Below are positions 17,520 through 26,331 of a stretch of 64,000 bases of DNA, piece by piece. Every line of letters begins with the position of its first letter. Within the stretch, counting starts at the first letter, position 1. This stretch comes from Hoeflea sp. (GTDB lineage: Bacteria; Pseudomonadota; Alphaproteobacteria; Rhizobiales; Rhizobiaceae): NCBI GenBank assembly GCA_019084245.1, contig JAHRFE010000028.1, forward strand, positions 124,001 through 188,000, read 5' to 3'. The position numbers and the translations under genes are program-made. The notes beneath the pieces are model-generated. The model saw nothing but the letters and a program-made list of their open reading frames with translations. It was not told the DNA's origin and did no database searches.

Positions 17520-17601
17520 GGCGCTCGTCTCCCCAAAAAACCAGACATCGGCGTCGAGACCGAGATTTGCCGGTTGCAGTTTACCCGCCCAGCGACTTGT
17601 G

Positions 17602-17636
17602 CCGGAAAACCAAAATGCCGCCCTTTCCGGGGCGGC
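17602..17636 (-). terminator. Hairpin with T-rich tail in the argD leader (possible attenuator)
   Basis: Read on the minus strand, GCCGCCC (17636-17630) pairs with GGGCGGC (17623-17617) around a six-base loop, and ATTTTGGTTTTCC follows. It lies 98 bases before the argD start codon, in the direction of argD transcription. Its place and form fit a leader terminator or attenuator for the arginine genes. No leader peptide rich in arginine codons was found, so the signal that would control it is unknown. Confidence 0.45.
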
Positions 17637-17993
17637 GAGGGCACTATTTACATTTCGCTCTTGCCTGTCAATGAGACAAGCTGACCGCCTTATCCACGCC
17701 GTTTTTCGGTCGCTAGGATGCCACCTATCAATATTGACCCGGCAATCCTTGGATAGTGGCACGGCGAGAAACCGGACTTCCCCCGTAAGTTGGGGAAAAC
17801 CACGAAAAGGAATCACCATGATTCGGCTGACTCTTGTCACGGAGTCTGGCGACCACTAGGTTATGAGAATGAAATAGAGGTTCGCGGCGAACACTATTCA
17901 CCTCACAGTAACCGAGTGTTTCAGCTCCGGCCATCCGGAGCATCGGTGAGGGATTCTGCCATCCCGTGAGACGGGGTACAGGGAGAGCAAGGC
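17637..17993 (+). promoter_or_regulatory. gcrA upstream region with five GANTC (CcrM) sites
   Basis: The long gap before gcrA contains GAATC (17810), GATTC (17820), GACTC (17829) and GAGTC (17842), that is, four GANTC sites in 37 bases, and a fifth, GATTC, at 17952. GANTC is methylated by CcrM in alphaproteobacteria, and GcrA acts with sigma-70 at promoters containing methylated GANTC. The cluster is far denser than the one per 256 bases expected by chance. AGGGAG stands 9 bases before the gcrA ATG. The exact promoter was not located. Confidence 0.6.
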
Positions 17994-18518
17994 ATGAACT
18001 GGACTGATGAACGGGTTGAAAGACTCAAGAAACTCTGGGCGGACGGGCTCAGTGCGAGCCAGATCGCTGCGCAATTGGGCGGCGTCAGCCGCAATGCGGT
18101 GATCGGCAAGGTGCACAGGCTCAACCTTCCCGGCAGGGCCAAGAGCGGCGGCCAGGCATCGGTGCGAACCAAACGCGCGACAGCTGCCCCGCGCGCACCC
18201 AATTACGCCGGACGCACGGCAACGCAGACAACCCGCACGGTCAGCCGCTCGAGCGGCGGCGCACAGCTCAAGCAGGATCTCGACGTGGTTGCGGCTGAAG
18301 ATCTCGACACACGTCCGCTGGAAGATGTGGTCGTGCCGATTTCACGGCGCCTGACGCTGATCGAACTGTCCGAGCGGACCTGCAAATGGCCGATCGGCGA
18401 CCCGCTGCAGGAAGGCTTTCACTTCTGCGGCAATGATTCCGGCGATGCCTCGCCCTACTGCGGCTACCACGCCAAGCTGGCTTTCCAGCCCTCAAGCGAA
18501 CGCAAGCGCGCCCGCTGA
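17994..18518 (+). CDS. gcrA: Cell cycle regulator GcrA
   Basis: GcrA is a sigma-70-associated transcription factor of alphaproteobacteria that activates division and replication genes at GANTC-containing promoters in response to CcrM methylation. The 174-residue protein has the typical N-terminal DNA-binding domain (MNWTDERVERLKKLWADG, then SRNAVIGKVHRLNL). A basic, Ala/Thr-rich linker comes next (about 45-110). The C-terminal RNA-polymerase-binding domain begins near LIELSERTCKWP and includes FHFCGNDSGDASPYCGYH. Length and start are normal. It is monocistronic, with a clear terminator after it and GANTC sites before it, suggesting its own expression responds to methylation. Confidence 0.96.
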   Translation: MNWTDERVERLKKLWADGLSASQIAAQLGGVSRNAVIGKVHRLNLPGRAKSGGQASVRTKRATAAPRAPNYAGRTATQTTRTVSRSSGGAQLKQDLDVVAAEDLDTRPLEDVVVPISRRLTLIELSERTCKWPIGDPLQEGFHFCGNDSGDASPYCGYHAKLAFQPSSERKRAR

Positions 18519-18540
18519 GCACAGCCCGATTGAAATGACA

Positions 18541-18577
18541 AAGCCCGGATCGAGCAGCGATCCGGGCTTTCTTTTTT
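18541..18577 (+). terminator. Rho-independent terminator after gcrA
   Basis: AAGCCCGGATCG (18541-18552) pairs perfectly with CGATCCGGGCTT (18558-18569) around a five-base loop, followed by TCTTTTTT. It lies 22 bases after the gcrA stop codon. The same stem read on the minus strand lies after the phoB stop codon with only a short T-run, so it may also serve phoB weakly. Confidence 0.9.
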
Positions 18578-18601
18578 AAGATGTTCTAGCCTTGAGCCGC
18601 C

Positions 18602-19291
18602 TCAGCTTTCGATCGAATAGCCGGCGCCGCGCACGGTGCGGATGATGTCGCGCATGCCAGAAAGATTGACGGCCTTGCGCAACCGGCCGACATGGACGTC
18701 GACCGTGCGTTCGTCGACATAGACGTCGTGGCCCCAGACGCCGTCGAGCAATTGCGCGCGCGAATAGACCCGGCTCGGCGAACTCATCAGATATTCGAGC
18801 AGCCGGAATTCCGTCGGCCCCAGTTTGACGTCGCGGCCACGGCGGCGCACCCGGTGGGTTTCGCGGTCGAGTTCGATGTCGCCGACCTTGAGCAGGCTGG
18901 AAATCACCTCGGGCCGGGCCCGGCGCAGCATGGCCCGGACACGGGCCAGCAGTTCGGGCGTGGAGAACGGCTTGACGACATAATCATCGGCGCCGGTCGC
19001 CAGGCCGCGAACGCGCTCGCTTTCCTCGCCACGCGCCGTCAGCATGATAATCGGCAGCCGCTCGGTTTCGGGTCGGGCGCGCAGCCGCCGGCACAGCTCG
19101 ATGCCGGAGATCCCTGGCAGCATCCAGTCGAGGATCAGAAGATCCGGGACGCGTTCCTGCAGGCGGATTTCCGCCTCGTCGCCACGAAGCACGGTGTCAA
19201 CGTCATAGCCTTCAGCTTCGAGGTTGTAGCGAAGCAGCACCGAGAGCGCTTCTTCATCTTCAACAACGGTAATACGCGGGCTCATCGCCAT
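18602..19291 (-). CDS. phoB: Phosphate regulon response regulator PhoB
   Basis: PhoB is the DNA-binding response regulator that activates phosphate-starvation genes after phosphorylation by PhoR. The 229-residue protein has a receiver domain with the acidic pair in VVEDEE, the phosphoacceptor aspartate in LLILDWMLPG (about D55), TAR and VVKPFSTPE. An OmpR-type winged helix follows (ELDRETHRVRRRG, then TEFRLLEYLMSSPSRVYSR and VDVHVGRLRKAV). It is the last gene of the phoR-pst-phoU-phoB run, 23 bases after phoU. An ATG two codons later is an alternative start. Confidence 0.95.
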   Translation of the reverse strand: MAMSPRITVVEDEEALSVLLRYNLEAEGYDVDTVLRGDEAEIRLQERVPDLLILDWMLPGISGIELCRRLRARPETERLPIIMLTARGEESERVRGLATGADDYVVKPFSTPELLARVRAMLRRARPEVISSLLKVGDIELDRETHRVRRRGRDVKLGPTEFRLLEYLMSSPSRVYSRAQLLDGVWGHDVYVDERTVDVHVGRLRKAVNLSGMRDIIRTVRGAGYSIES

Positions 19292-19314
19292 GTGTCATGC
19301 ACTCCAAAACACCA

Positions 19315-20037
19315 TCACGCCGACCCGGGCGCCGGTGCAATCATGCTCGCGGTTTCGTCGTCCTTGGGACGGTCGGCCGCCAATTGCTCGCCGGTGGCGA
19401 CATAATAGACCGTCTCGGCGATGTTGGTGGCGTGATCGCCGATGCGCTCGATGTTCTTGGCGCAGAACAGAAGGTGGGTACACGCGGTGATGTTGCGCGG
19501 ATCCTCCATCATGTAGGTGAGAAGCTCGCGGAACAGCGAGGTGTAGATCGCATCGATCTCTTCATCGCGTTCGCGGATCGAATTGGCCAGATCCGGCGAG
19601 CGCGTGGCGAAGGCGTCGAGCACTTCCTTGAGCTGGGTCAGCGCCAGTTCGGCCAGGTGCTCGAGACCGCGCACCAGCTTGCGCGGCTGCGCCATGGTGT
19701 GCACCGCGATCACCCGCTTGGCGATGTTCTTGCCAAGGTCGCCGACGCGCTCCAGGTCGGAGGCGATGCGGATCGAGCCGATGATCTCGCGCAGGTCGGA
19801 AGCCATCGGCTGGCGCTTGGCGATGATTAGAACCGCCTTGTCGTAGATCTCCCGCTCGCCATTGTCGAGCAGCAGGTCTTCCGAGATCACCCGCTGGGCC
19901 AGCGCCGCATCGGCATTGACCAGCGCGGCGACGGCATCGGCAACCATGCGCTCGGCGATGCCGCCCATTTCGGACAGGCGGCGCACAAGAAAGCGGAGTT
20001 CGTCATCATAGGAGGTAACGGTATGGGCTTCGGGCAT
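19315..20037 (-). CDS. phoU: Phosphate signalling protein PhoU
   Basis: PhoU is a cytoplasmic helical protein that couples PstSCAB occupancy to PhoR and represses the Pho regulon when phosphate is plentiful. The 240-residue protein has the two-fold three-helix-bundle repeat with metal-binding E/D-xxx-D motifs, seen in IRIASDLERVGDLGKNIAKR and again in AKNIERIGDHATNIAETV. The start has AAGGAT seven bases upstream. The product ends with a short disordered tail. It lies between pstB and phoB in the conserved order. Confidence 0.95.
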   Translation of the reverse strand: MPEAHTVTSYDDELRFLVRRLSEMGGIAERMVADAVAALVNADAALAQRVISEDLLLDNGEREIYDKAVLIIAKRQPMASDLREIIGSIRIASDLERVGDLGKNIAKRVIAVHTMAQPRKLVRGLEHLAELALTQLKEVLDAFATRSPDLANSIRERDEEIDAIYTSLFRELLTYMMEDPRNITACTHLLFCAKNIERIGDHATNIAETVYYVATGEQLAADRPKDDETASMIAPAPGSA

Positions 20038-20084
20038 GAGTCAATCCTTCAATCTTGTAATCGCGATGCCGGGCGGTGGTCGTA

Positions 20085-20900
20085 TCAGCCGAAGCGACCG
20101 GTGATGTAATCCTGGGTCAGCTTGTTGTCCGGATTGGTGAACATCTTGTCGGTGGGGCCTTCCTCGACCAGATTGCCCAGATGGAACATCGCCGTGCGCT
20201 GCGACACGCGGGCTGCCTGCTGCATCGAGTGGGTGACGATGACGATGGTGTAGTTCACGCGAAGTTCGTCGATCAGTTCCTCGACCTTGGCCGTGGCGAT
20301 CGGGTCGAGCGCCGAGCAGGGCTCGTCCATGAGGATCACTTCCGGGCTCACCGCGATGGCGCGGGCAATGCAAAGACGCTGCTGCTGTCCGCCGGACAGG
20401 CCGGTTCCCGGCTCCTGCAGACGATCCTTGACCTCGTCCCAGATCGCGGCCTTGCGCAGGCTCGATTCGATCACTTCGTCGAGCTCGGCCTTGGACTTGG
20501 TCAGGCCATGGATGCGCGGACCGTAGGCGATGTTCTCATAGATCGACTTGGGGAACGGATTGGGCTTCTGGAACACCATGCCGACGCGCGCGCGCAACTC
20601 GACGACATCGATCTTCGGATCATAGATGTCATCACCGTCAAGCGTGATGTTGCCCGTGACCCTGCAGATATCGATCGTGTCGTTCATGCGGTTCAGGCAA
20701 CGCAGGAAGGTCGACTTGCCACAGCCCGAGGGACCGATGAGCGCGATCACCTGGTGTTCGGGAACCGCCAGGTTGACGCCGAACAAGGCCTGCTTCTCGC
20801 CGTAGCGAACATCCACATTCTCGCCGCGCATCTTGATTTTCGGCTCGTTGGTCATGGCAGACACTTTTTTCTCGATTGCCGTATCGGTGAGCATATTCAT
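20085..20900 (-). CDS. pstB: Phosphate ABC transporter ATP-binding protein PstB
   Basis: PstB is the ATPase of the high-affinity phosphate importer and part of Pho signalling. The 271-residue protein has Walker [10 protein letters not shown], the Q-loop in VFQKPNPFP (a Pst hallmark), the signature LSGGQQQR, Walker [14 protein letters not shown] and the switch histidine in IVIVTHSM. About 20 residues precede the ABC core. Two ATG codons, three bases apart from codon to codon, could serve as start. It lies 16 bases after pstA and 47 before phoU, within one operon. Confidence 0.96.
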   Translation of the reverse strand: MNMLTDTAIEKKVSAMTNEPKIKMRGENVDVRYGEKQALFGVNLAVPEHQVIALIGPSGCGKSTFLRCLNRMNDTIDICRVTGNITLDGDDIYDPKIDVVELRARVGMVFQKPNPFPKSIYENIAYGPRIHGLTKSKAELDEVIESSLRKAAIWDEVKDRLQEPGTGLSGGQQQRLCIARAIAVSPEVILMDEPCSALDPIATAKVEELIDELRVNYTIVIVTHSMQQAARVSQRTAMFHLGNLVEEGPTDKMFTNPDNKLTQDYITGRFG

Positions 20901-20916
20901 ATCCTTTATCCTTTTC

Positions 20917-22209
20917 CTACCATTTCCGCTCGAACTTGCTGCGCAGATAGATGGCTACGGCGTTCATCGTGATCAGGAAGGTCAGCAGCACCAGAATAGC
21001 GGCAGAGGTGCGACTGACAAACCCGCGCTCGGGGCTGTCGGCCCAGATGAAGATCTGGGTCGGCAAGGCGGTGGCGCTGTCGAACGGTGTCGATGGCGCC
21101 GAGGTAATGAAGGCGTTCATCCCGATCAGCAGCAGCGGCGCGGTTTCGCCGAGCGCCTGGGCCAGGCCGATGATCGTGCCGGTCAGGATGCCGGGCATGG
21201 CCAGCGGCAGAACGTGACCGAAGACGACCTGTTGTTTGGAGGCCCCTACCCCAAGTGCAGCCTCGCGGATTGAGGGCGGCACGGCCTTGAGGGCAGCCCT
21301 GGTCGCGATGATGATGGTGGGCAGGGTCATCAGAGCCAGGGTCAAGCCGCCGACGAAAGGCGCCGAGCGCGGCATGCCGAACCAGCCCAGAAACACCGCC
21401 AGCGCCAGCAGACCGAACACAACCGATGGCACCGCCGCAAGATTGTTGATGTTGATCTCGATGAGATCCGAGACCCTGTTCTTGGGCGCGAATTCTTCAA
21501 GATAGATCGCCGCGCCGATGCCGACGGGGAAAGACAGAATGAAACAGGTCAGCAGCGCATAGAACGATCCGATGATCGCCCCCTTCAGACCCGCCAGCTC
21601 AGGAAACCGGGAGTCGGCATTGGTGATCAGCGCCGTGTTCAGCGGTTTGGTCACCATGCCGCGGTCCTGCAGCAGGTCAAAATTGGCGATCTCGTCGTCT
21701 TTCAACCGGCGGAACTGCTCGGGCGTCTCACGGTCGATCAGCCCCTTGTTGAGCTGGTCATAGGAGTCCGAGACCGGTACATCAAAGGTGACAGTCTGGC
21801 CAATCAGCGCAGGGTTCGCCACAACGGCGTCGCGGATCGTGAATTGCGCGCCGTTGGACAACATGGTGGTCAACCTGCGCAACGCCGCGCGATCATCAGC
21901 CACTTCGGGGAACTGCGTGCGCATCGTCTCGGTCAGGATATCCCGATAGCCGCCGCGGTCGGGATTTTCCGGATCGATCTCCTGCGGGTCAAGATAGACT
22001 TCCATCTTGATGTGCGTCTGCGTGAAGGCGTGATACCCGGTGGACACCAGTGAGCCGATCAGCAGGGCAAGCATCAGGAAGGCGATCGAGATCGCGGTCA
22101 GGCCAAGCAGCTTGAGCCGCAACTGGCTGCGTTTGCGCCGCTTGAGGTTGGTCTTGAAGGCGGGGCTGGTCCAGTCGAACGAGCCGGAAGAGACGGTTTG
22201 GTCGGTCAT
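20917..22209 (-). CDS. pstA: Phosphate ABC transporter permease PstA
   Basis: PstA is one of two membrane subunits of the phosphate importer. With 430 residues it is much longer than the E. coli protein. The extra length is a periplasmic insert between the first helix (about 35-58) and the transport core, the N-terminal domain known as DUF3333 that is usual in alphaproteobacteria. The core shows the EAA loop that contacts PstB in [20 protein letters not shown] (about 328-347) and five or six helices. The start codon lies 9 bases after the pstC stop codon, with AGGACC before it. Confidence 0.94.
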   Translation of the reverse strand: MTDQTVSSGSFDWTSPAFKTNLKRRKRSQLRLKLLGLTAISIAFLMLALLIGSLVSTGYHAFTQTHIKMEVYLDPQEIDPENPDRGGYRDILTETMRTQFPEVADDRAALRRLTTMLSNGAQFTIRDAVVANPALIGQTVTFDVPVSDSYDQLNKGLIDRETPEQFRRLKDDEIANFDLLQDRGMVTKPLNTALITNADSRFPELAGLKGAIIGSFYALLTCFILSFPVGIGAAIYLEEFAPKNRVSDLIEININNLAAVPSVVFGLLALAVFLGWFGMPRSAPFVGGLTLALMTLPTIIIATRAALKAVPPSIREAALGVGASKQQVVFGHVLPLAMPGILTGTIIGLAQALGETAPLLLIGMNAFITSAPSTPFDSATALPTQIFIWADSPERGFVSRTSAAILVLLTFLITMNAVAIYLRSKFERKW

Positions 22210-22218
22210 GGCGCGGTC

Positions 22219-23595
22219 CTAGTCGTAGATTTCGCGATACTTGCGCACGATGCTCAGAGCGAAGATGTTGATGACCAGAGTCACCAGGAATAGCACCATA
22301 CCCAGGGCAAAGGCAGCCAGGGTCTTGGGACTGTCGAAAGCTGTATCGCCGATCAGCAGGGTCACGATCTGCACGGTCACGGTGGTGACGCTGTCAAGCG
22401 GGTTGATGGTCATCTTGGCGATCAGGCCTGCGGCCATCACCACGATCATGGTCTCGCCGATGGCCCGGCTGACGGCCAGCAGGATGCCACCGACGATGCC
22501 GGGAATGGCGGCCGGGAACAGCACCTTGGACACGGTCTCGGCCGGCGTGGCCCCCACGGCAAGAGAGCCGTCGCGCAGACTGCGCGGCACCGCTCCCAGT
22601 GCATCATCGGCAAAGGACGAGATGAAGGGAACAAGCATGATCCCCATCACACTGCCCGCCGCGAGCGCGGTGTTGGGCGCGATCGGCAGGCCCAGGTCCG
22701 CTCCGAATGAGCGGATCGCCGGGGCAATGACGAGGATGGCGAAGAAGCCGTAGACAACCGTCGGCACACCGGAGAGGATTTCCAGAACCGGCTTGACGAC
22801 GGCTCGCACACGCGGCGAAGCGAATTCATGCAGGTAGATGGCCGAGAACAGTCCGATAGGCGTGGCAATGACCATGGCGATGGTGGCAATCACCAGCGTG
22901 CCGAGGAACACCGGCAACATGCCAAATGCCCCTTCGGCGGCAATCTGATCCTCACGGATCGGGATCTGTGGCTCCCATGACGTGCCGAGAATGAATTCCC
23001 AGAAGGGAACCATCTGGAAGAAGCGGAAAGTCTCGAACATCAGCGATCCGACGATGCCGATGGTGACAAAGATCGCCACCGTGGCGCAGGCAACCATAAG
23101 GACAAGAACGATCCGCTCGACCCAGTGGCGGGCGCGGAAGTCTGCGGCGACGGTGCGGCGTGTAAGAAGAATGAGCACGGCAACCATTGCCAATGTCACA
23201 GCCACCAACAGCCATGATGACGTTGCACGCAGCGCCACCAGCCGGTCGGCGGCTGCCAGCTTCCAGTCCTCGGGCGTGCCAAAAACCCGACCTCCCGCAA
23301 TGGACCTGATTTCAGCCATGATAAGCTGGATCTCGCCAGTCCCCAATCCGTCAAAGGTGCCAGATGGCAGGCCGGCCTTGACGAGCGAGTTGATGACAAC
23401 GCCCTGAAACAGCATCCAAAAGATAATCAGGAAAAATGTCGGCACGAGAATGACAAGGGCGGCATAACCGCCGTGAAATCCATCAAGCGAATGAGGCTTT
23501 GTCCCGCCGGCGCGGATGGCGCGCGCGGCACGCAGATTGATGGTGTAACCGATCGCTACGGCAACGAACAAGATAAGGAAGGCGAGGAGCGTCAT
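22219..23595 (-). CDS. pstC: Phosphate ABC transporter permease PstC
   Basis: PstC is the partner membrane subunit of PstA. The start at MTLLAFLILF gives 458 residues, beginning directly with the first membrane helix. A long periplasmic insert follows (DUF3708-type, about 80-230), then the transport core with the EAA loop RDGSLAVGATPAETVSKVLF. An upstream ATG 21 bases earlier is in frame and equally spaced from an identical AGGCACTCCC, because this region is a tandem duplication, so two starts are possible. A still longer frame would begin inside a strong intergenic hairpin and is unlikely. It is the second gene after pstS. Confidence 0.9.
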   Translation of the reverse strand: MTLLAFLILFVAVAIGYTINLRAARAIRAGGTKPHSLDGFHGGYAALVILVPTFFLIIFWMLFQGVVINSLVKAGLPSGTFDGLGTGEIQLIMAEIRSIAGGRVFGTPEDWKLAAADRLVALRATSSWLLVAVTLAMVAVLILLTRRTVAADFRARHWVERIVLVLMVACATVAIFVTIGIVGSLMFETFRFFQMVPFWEFILGTSWEPQIPIREDQIAAEGAFGMLPVFLGTLVIATIAMVIATPIGLFSAIYLHEFASPRVRAVVKPVLEILSGVPTVVYGFFAILVIAPAIRSFGADLGLPIAPNTALAAGSVMGIMLVPFISSFADDALGAVPRSLRDGSLAVGATPAETVSKVLFPAAIPGIVGGILLAVSRAIGETMIVVMAAGLIAKMTINPLDSVTTVTVQIVTLLIGDTAFDSPKTLAAFALGMVLFLVTLVINIFALSIVRKYREIYD

Positions 23596-23641
23596 GGGAG
23601 TGCCTGTCGGTTCCATGGGAGTGCCTGGCGGCTCGATGGAT

Positions 23642-23671
23642 GGCGCCCCCGCCATTTCAGGCGGGGGCGCC
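23642..23671 (-). other. Strong hairpin in the pstS-pstC intergenic region
   Basis: GGCGCCCCCGCC (23642-23653) pairs perfectly with GGCGGGGGCGCC (23660-23671) around a six-base loop. It lies 35 bases after the pstS stop codon in the direction of transcription and lacks a T-tract. Such hairpins after binding-protein genes commonly protect the upstream mRNA from 3' decay and lower expression of the downstream permease genes. That role is an inference. Confidence 0.6.
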
Positions 23672-23706
23672 AAAAGGGTACGCTTATGCGCACCCTCAGC
23701 TTTTTG

Positions 23707-24741
23707 TTACTTCGCTTCCATGGCGACGGCGTTGATGACGTCTTCCTGAAGCTTGGCGCGACGATCATCGCTCAGCGAGACAAGGCCACGCTCGGACAGG
23801 TAACCACCGGGAGCCAGTGCGTCTTCGGACATGTATTCCTCGACGAACTCCTGCAGGCCGGGGATCACGCCACGATGTGCGTTCTTGACGTAGAAGTAGA
23901 GCGGACGCGACACCGGATAGGACTTGTCGGCAATGGTGTCGGTGGTCGGCTCGACGCCAGCGATGTTGACGCCCTTCAGGTTGTCCAGGTTCTCGTACAG
24001 GAACGAGTAGCCGAAGATGCCGAGTGCGTTCGGATCGGAATTGAGACGCTGCACGATCAGGTTGTCGTTTTCGCCAGCTTCGACGAAAGGACCGTCCGAG
24101 CGCATGCGCGAGCAGTTTTCGCCGATCCAGTCACCGTCAAAACCACCGTCCTTGACAAAGTCCAGCTCTTCGCAGCCGGCATGCATGGCCAGTTCGACAA
24201 AGGCGTCGCGCGTGCCGGATGTGGGCGGAGGTCCAAGCACGACGATTTCGGTGTCGGGCAGGCGGGCGTCGATTTCCGACCACTTCTTGTAAGGGTTATC
24301 AGCCCACTTGCCATCGACCGGCACCTGAGCGGCCAGGGCCAGGAAGATCTCGCCAAGCGAAAGATCCCAAGCGAAATCGTTGGCCCGCGACACGGCCAGC
24401 GAAAGGCCGTCAAAGCCGATCAGCGCTTCGGTCACTTCGGTGACGCCGTTCTGGACGCAGACTTCCCACTCGGAGGTCTTCATGGCGCGCGATGCGCCGG
24501 TAATGTCGGGGTGGCCTTCGCCGATGCCGCCGCAGAAGATCTGCATGCCGCCACCGGTGCCGGTGGATTCGACGATCGGCGAAGGCGAGCCGGTGTTGTT
24601 GGAGAACTGCTCGGCTACGGCCTGGGTATAGGGGAACACGGTGGACGAGCCAACGATGCTGATCTGGTCGCGGGCGACAGCGACGCCAGCGAAGGCAGTC
24701 GAGGCCACGAGTGCCGCAATGGCGAATTTGAGTTTGTTCAT
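23707..24741 (-). CDS. pstS: Phosphate ABC transporter substrate-binding protein PstS
   Basis: PstS is the periplasmic phosphate receptor of the Pst importer. The 344-residue precursor begins with a typical signal peptide, MNKLKFAIAALVASTAFAGV, cleaved after about residue 23. The mature part starts RDQISIVGSSTVFPYTQ, where the Gly-Ser-Ser-Thr segment binds phosphate. TGASRAMKTSEWEV and SGTRDAFVELAMH are further ligand-site motifs. I chose this ATG for the signal peptide and the GGGAG upstream; a start 21 codons earlier would spoil the signal sequence. A three-unit Pho box lies about 105 bases upstream, so it is the first gene of a phosphate-starvation operon. Confidence 0.95.
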   Translation of the reverse strand: MNKLKFAIAALVASTAFAGVAVARDQISIVGSSTVFPYTQAVAEQFSNNTGSPSPIVESTGTGGGMQIFCGGIGEGHPDITGASRAMKTSEWEVCVQNGVTEVTEALIGFDGLSLAVSRANDFAWDLSLGEIFLALAAQVPVDGKWADNPYKKWSEIDARLPDTEIVVLGPPPTSGTRDAFVELAMHAGCEELDFVKDGGFDGDWIGENCSRMRSDGPFVEAGENDNLIVQRLNSDPNALGIFGYSFLYENLDNLKGVNIAGVEPTTDTIADKSYPVSRPLYFYVKNAHRGVIPGLQEFVEEYMSEDALAPGGYLSERGLVSLSDDRRAKLQEDVINAVAMEAK

Positions 24742-24844
24742 AGAGAATCTCCCGTCATGGGTCAGGGTGGCAAAGTCCCCTCTCGGGACCTTGGTGTTAG
24801 CCATCTAAGGCTGACCCTTTCTAGGGCCCTTGGGATTCCGTTTT

Positions 24845-24873
24845 ATGACAATAACATCACTGTTTTATGACAT
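24845..24873 (-). promoter_or_regulatory. Pho box (three PhoB half-sites) for the pst operon
   Basis: Read on the minus strand the sequence is ATGTCAT-AAAA-CAGTGAT-GTTA-TTGTCAT: three 7-base units spaced by 4 bases, the exact 11-base phasing of PhoB sites (consensus CTGTCAT). It lies between phoR and pstS and points towards pstS. It makes two overlapping Pho boxes, so PhoB-dependent activation of pstSCAB-phoU-phoB is very likely. Confidence 0.9.
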
Positions 24874-24888
24874 TTTATCCTATTGTTT

Positions 24889-26205
24889 TTATTGATATAT
24901 TTCTCGCCTTACTGTGGATTTTGAAGGTTTGGCAGGGCTGAATTTGACAGTGAAGGCCGATCCCTCCCCGGGAACCGACCTGATCACCAGTCTGGCGCGG
25001 TGCCGGGCGAGGATGTGCTTGACGATCGCCAGCCCCAGTCCGGTTCCCTTCTTGGTCCTGCTGCTCTCCACATCGACGCGGTAAAACCGCTCGGTCAGAC
25101 GGGGAACGTGCTCCTTGGCTATGCCGGGGCCGAAATCCTGGACTGTCACATGCGTGCCGTCGGCATCGCTGCCCGCCACCGTGACCAGAACGCGCTTGCC
25201 GGCCTGGCCGTACTTGCAGGCATTCTCGATCAGGTTGGAGAAAACCTGGATCAATTCATCGACATCGCCGGTAACGACGACAGGCTCTTCCGGCAAGGCA
25301 AGTTCGATCGTCACGCCCAGATCATTGGCCATAGGTTTCAAGGTGTCGACCACATGGGTGATCGCCCGCTCGAGATCGACCTCGCCCTCGGGCGCCACAT
25401 GCGCCCGCATCTCGAGCCGCGACAGCGACAGAAGGTCATCGATCAGCCGCGCCATGCGCTGCGCCTGTTCGAGCATGATGCCGAAGAACCGCGTGCGCGC
25501 GGCCTCGTCATTGCGCGCCGGTCCCTGCAGGGTCTCGATGAAGCCCATCAGCGAGGCGAGCGGCGTTCTGAGCTCATGGCTGGCATTGGCGACAAAATCC
25601 GTCCGCATCCGGTCCATGCGGCGGGCCTCGGTCAGATCCCTGTAGGTCAGGACATAAAGCCGCTTGTCGGGCTCGGCGCCCGGATTGACCGGCGCGACGC
25701 GCACTTCATGCCAGCGTTCGGAGGGAACCCGCTCCGAATGTTCGACGCTCTCGGGAAGGCCGCGCGCCACCACCCGCGCCACAAGCTCGAGGATGGAGGG
25801 GGACCTGATACGCGCCGACAGCGATGCACGGTCAGGGTAGTCGCCGACAAGCAGTCTGGCGGCCGAATTCTGGCGCACAACCTGGGTTTCGCGGTCAAAC
25901 ACGATTGTCGGCAAATCCAGCGCCTCGATCACCGCGAAATCCGGATGGACCGCATTGGCGGCCCTGCTTCTGGCACGGGCCCGCGCGCGCGCCCGGGCAT
26001 CTTCACGGCTGGACGGCCAGAGCAAGAGGGCTGCGGCAAAGGCGCCATAGCCGGCAATCGCCTGCCAGGGCGCCAGTCCCGCCGGAACTGCGACAAGAGC
26101 CAGCGTAAGGCCGACGCCGAGCGGCCGCACGAGCGCCCTTGCCCGGGCAGCGATTCGGTCCCCCGCGTGCGGTTCAGCCGCTGCGTCCTGCCTGATTTCG
26201 GTCAT
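24889..26205 (-). CDS. phoR: Phosphate regulon sensor histidine kinase PhoR
   Basis: PhoR is the membrane kinase that phosphorylates PhoB at low phosphate. The 438-residue protein has two N-terminal helices (about 25-62) and a basic Arg/Ala linker. A PAS-like domain follows (FAVIEALDLPTIVFDRET onwards), then the HisKA domain with the phosphorylated histidine in NASHELRTPLASL, and the ATPase domain with NLIENACKYG, DFGPGIAKEHVP and KGTGLGLAIVKHIL. It lacks a sizeable periplasmic domain, as usual for PhoR, which senses through PstSCAB and PhoU. It is upstream of pstS on the same strand, separated by the Pho box, so pstS has its own promoter. Confidence 0.94.
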   Translation of the reverse strand: MTEIRQDAAAEPHAGDRIAARARALVRPLGVGLTLALVAVPAGLAPWQAIAGYGAFAAALLLWPSSREDARARARARARSRAANAVHPDFAVIEALDLPTIVFDRETQVVRQNSAARLLVGDYPDRASLSARIRSPSILELVARVVARGLPESVEHSERVPSERWHEVRVAPVNPGAEPDKRLYVLTYRDLTEARRMDRMRTDFVANASHELRTPLASLMGFIETLQGPARNDEAARTRFFGIMLEQAQRMARLIDDLLSLSRLEMRAHVAPEGEVDLERAITHVVDTLKPMANDLGVTIELALPEEPVVVTGDVDELIQVFSNLIENACKYGQAGKRVLVTVAGSDADGTHVTVQDFGPGIAKEHVPRLTERFYRVDVESSRTKKGTGLGLAIVKHILARHRARLVIRSVPGEGSAFTVKFSPAKPSKSTVRREIYQ

Positions 26206-26331
26206 CTGCCGTTACGCCCTTGGTGTCGTGCAAAGCTGAATTCGCAACTTGTTTACCCGCACTGCTTGAAATCACAATGACGATGTGGCCCTTTCTTCTT
26301 TCAATGCGACGATAGAACAAAGGAACCGCCC

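Noticed and set aside
26206-26331. Pho box between phoR and ppk2
   Set aside because: I looked for 7-base CTGTCAT-like units at 11-base spacing and found only loose matches (ATCACAATGACGATG), so PhoB control of ppk2 is not claimed.
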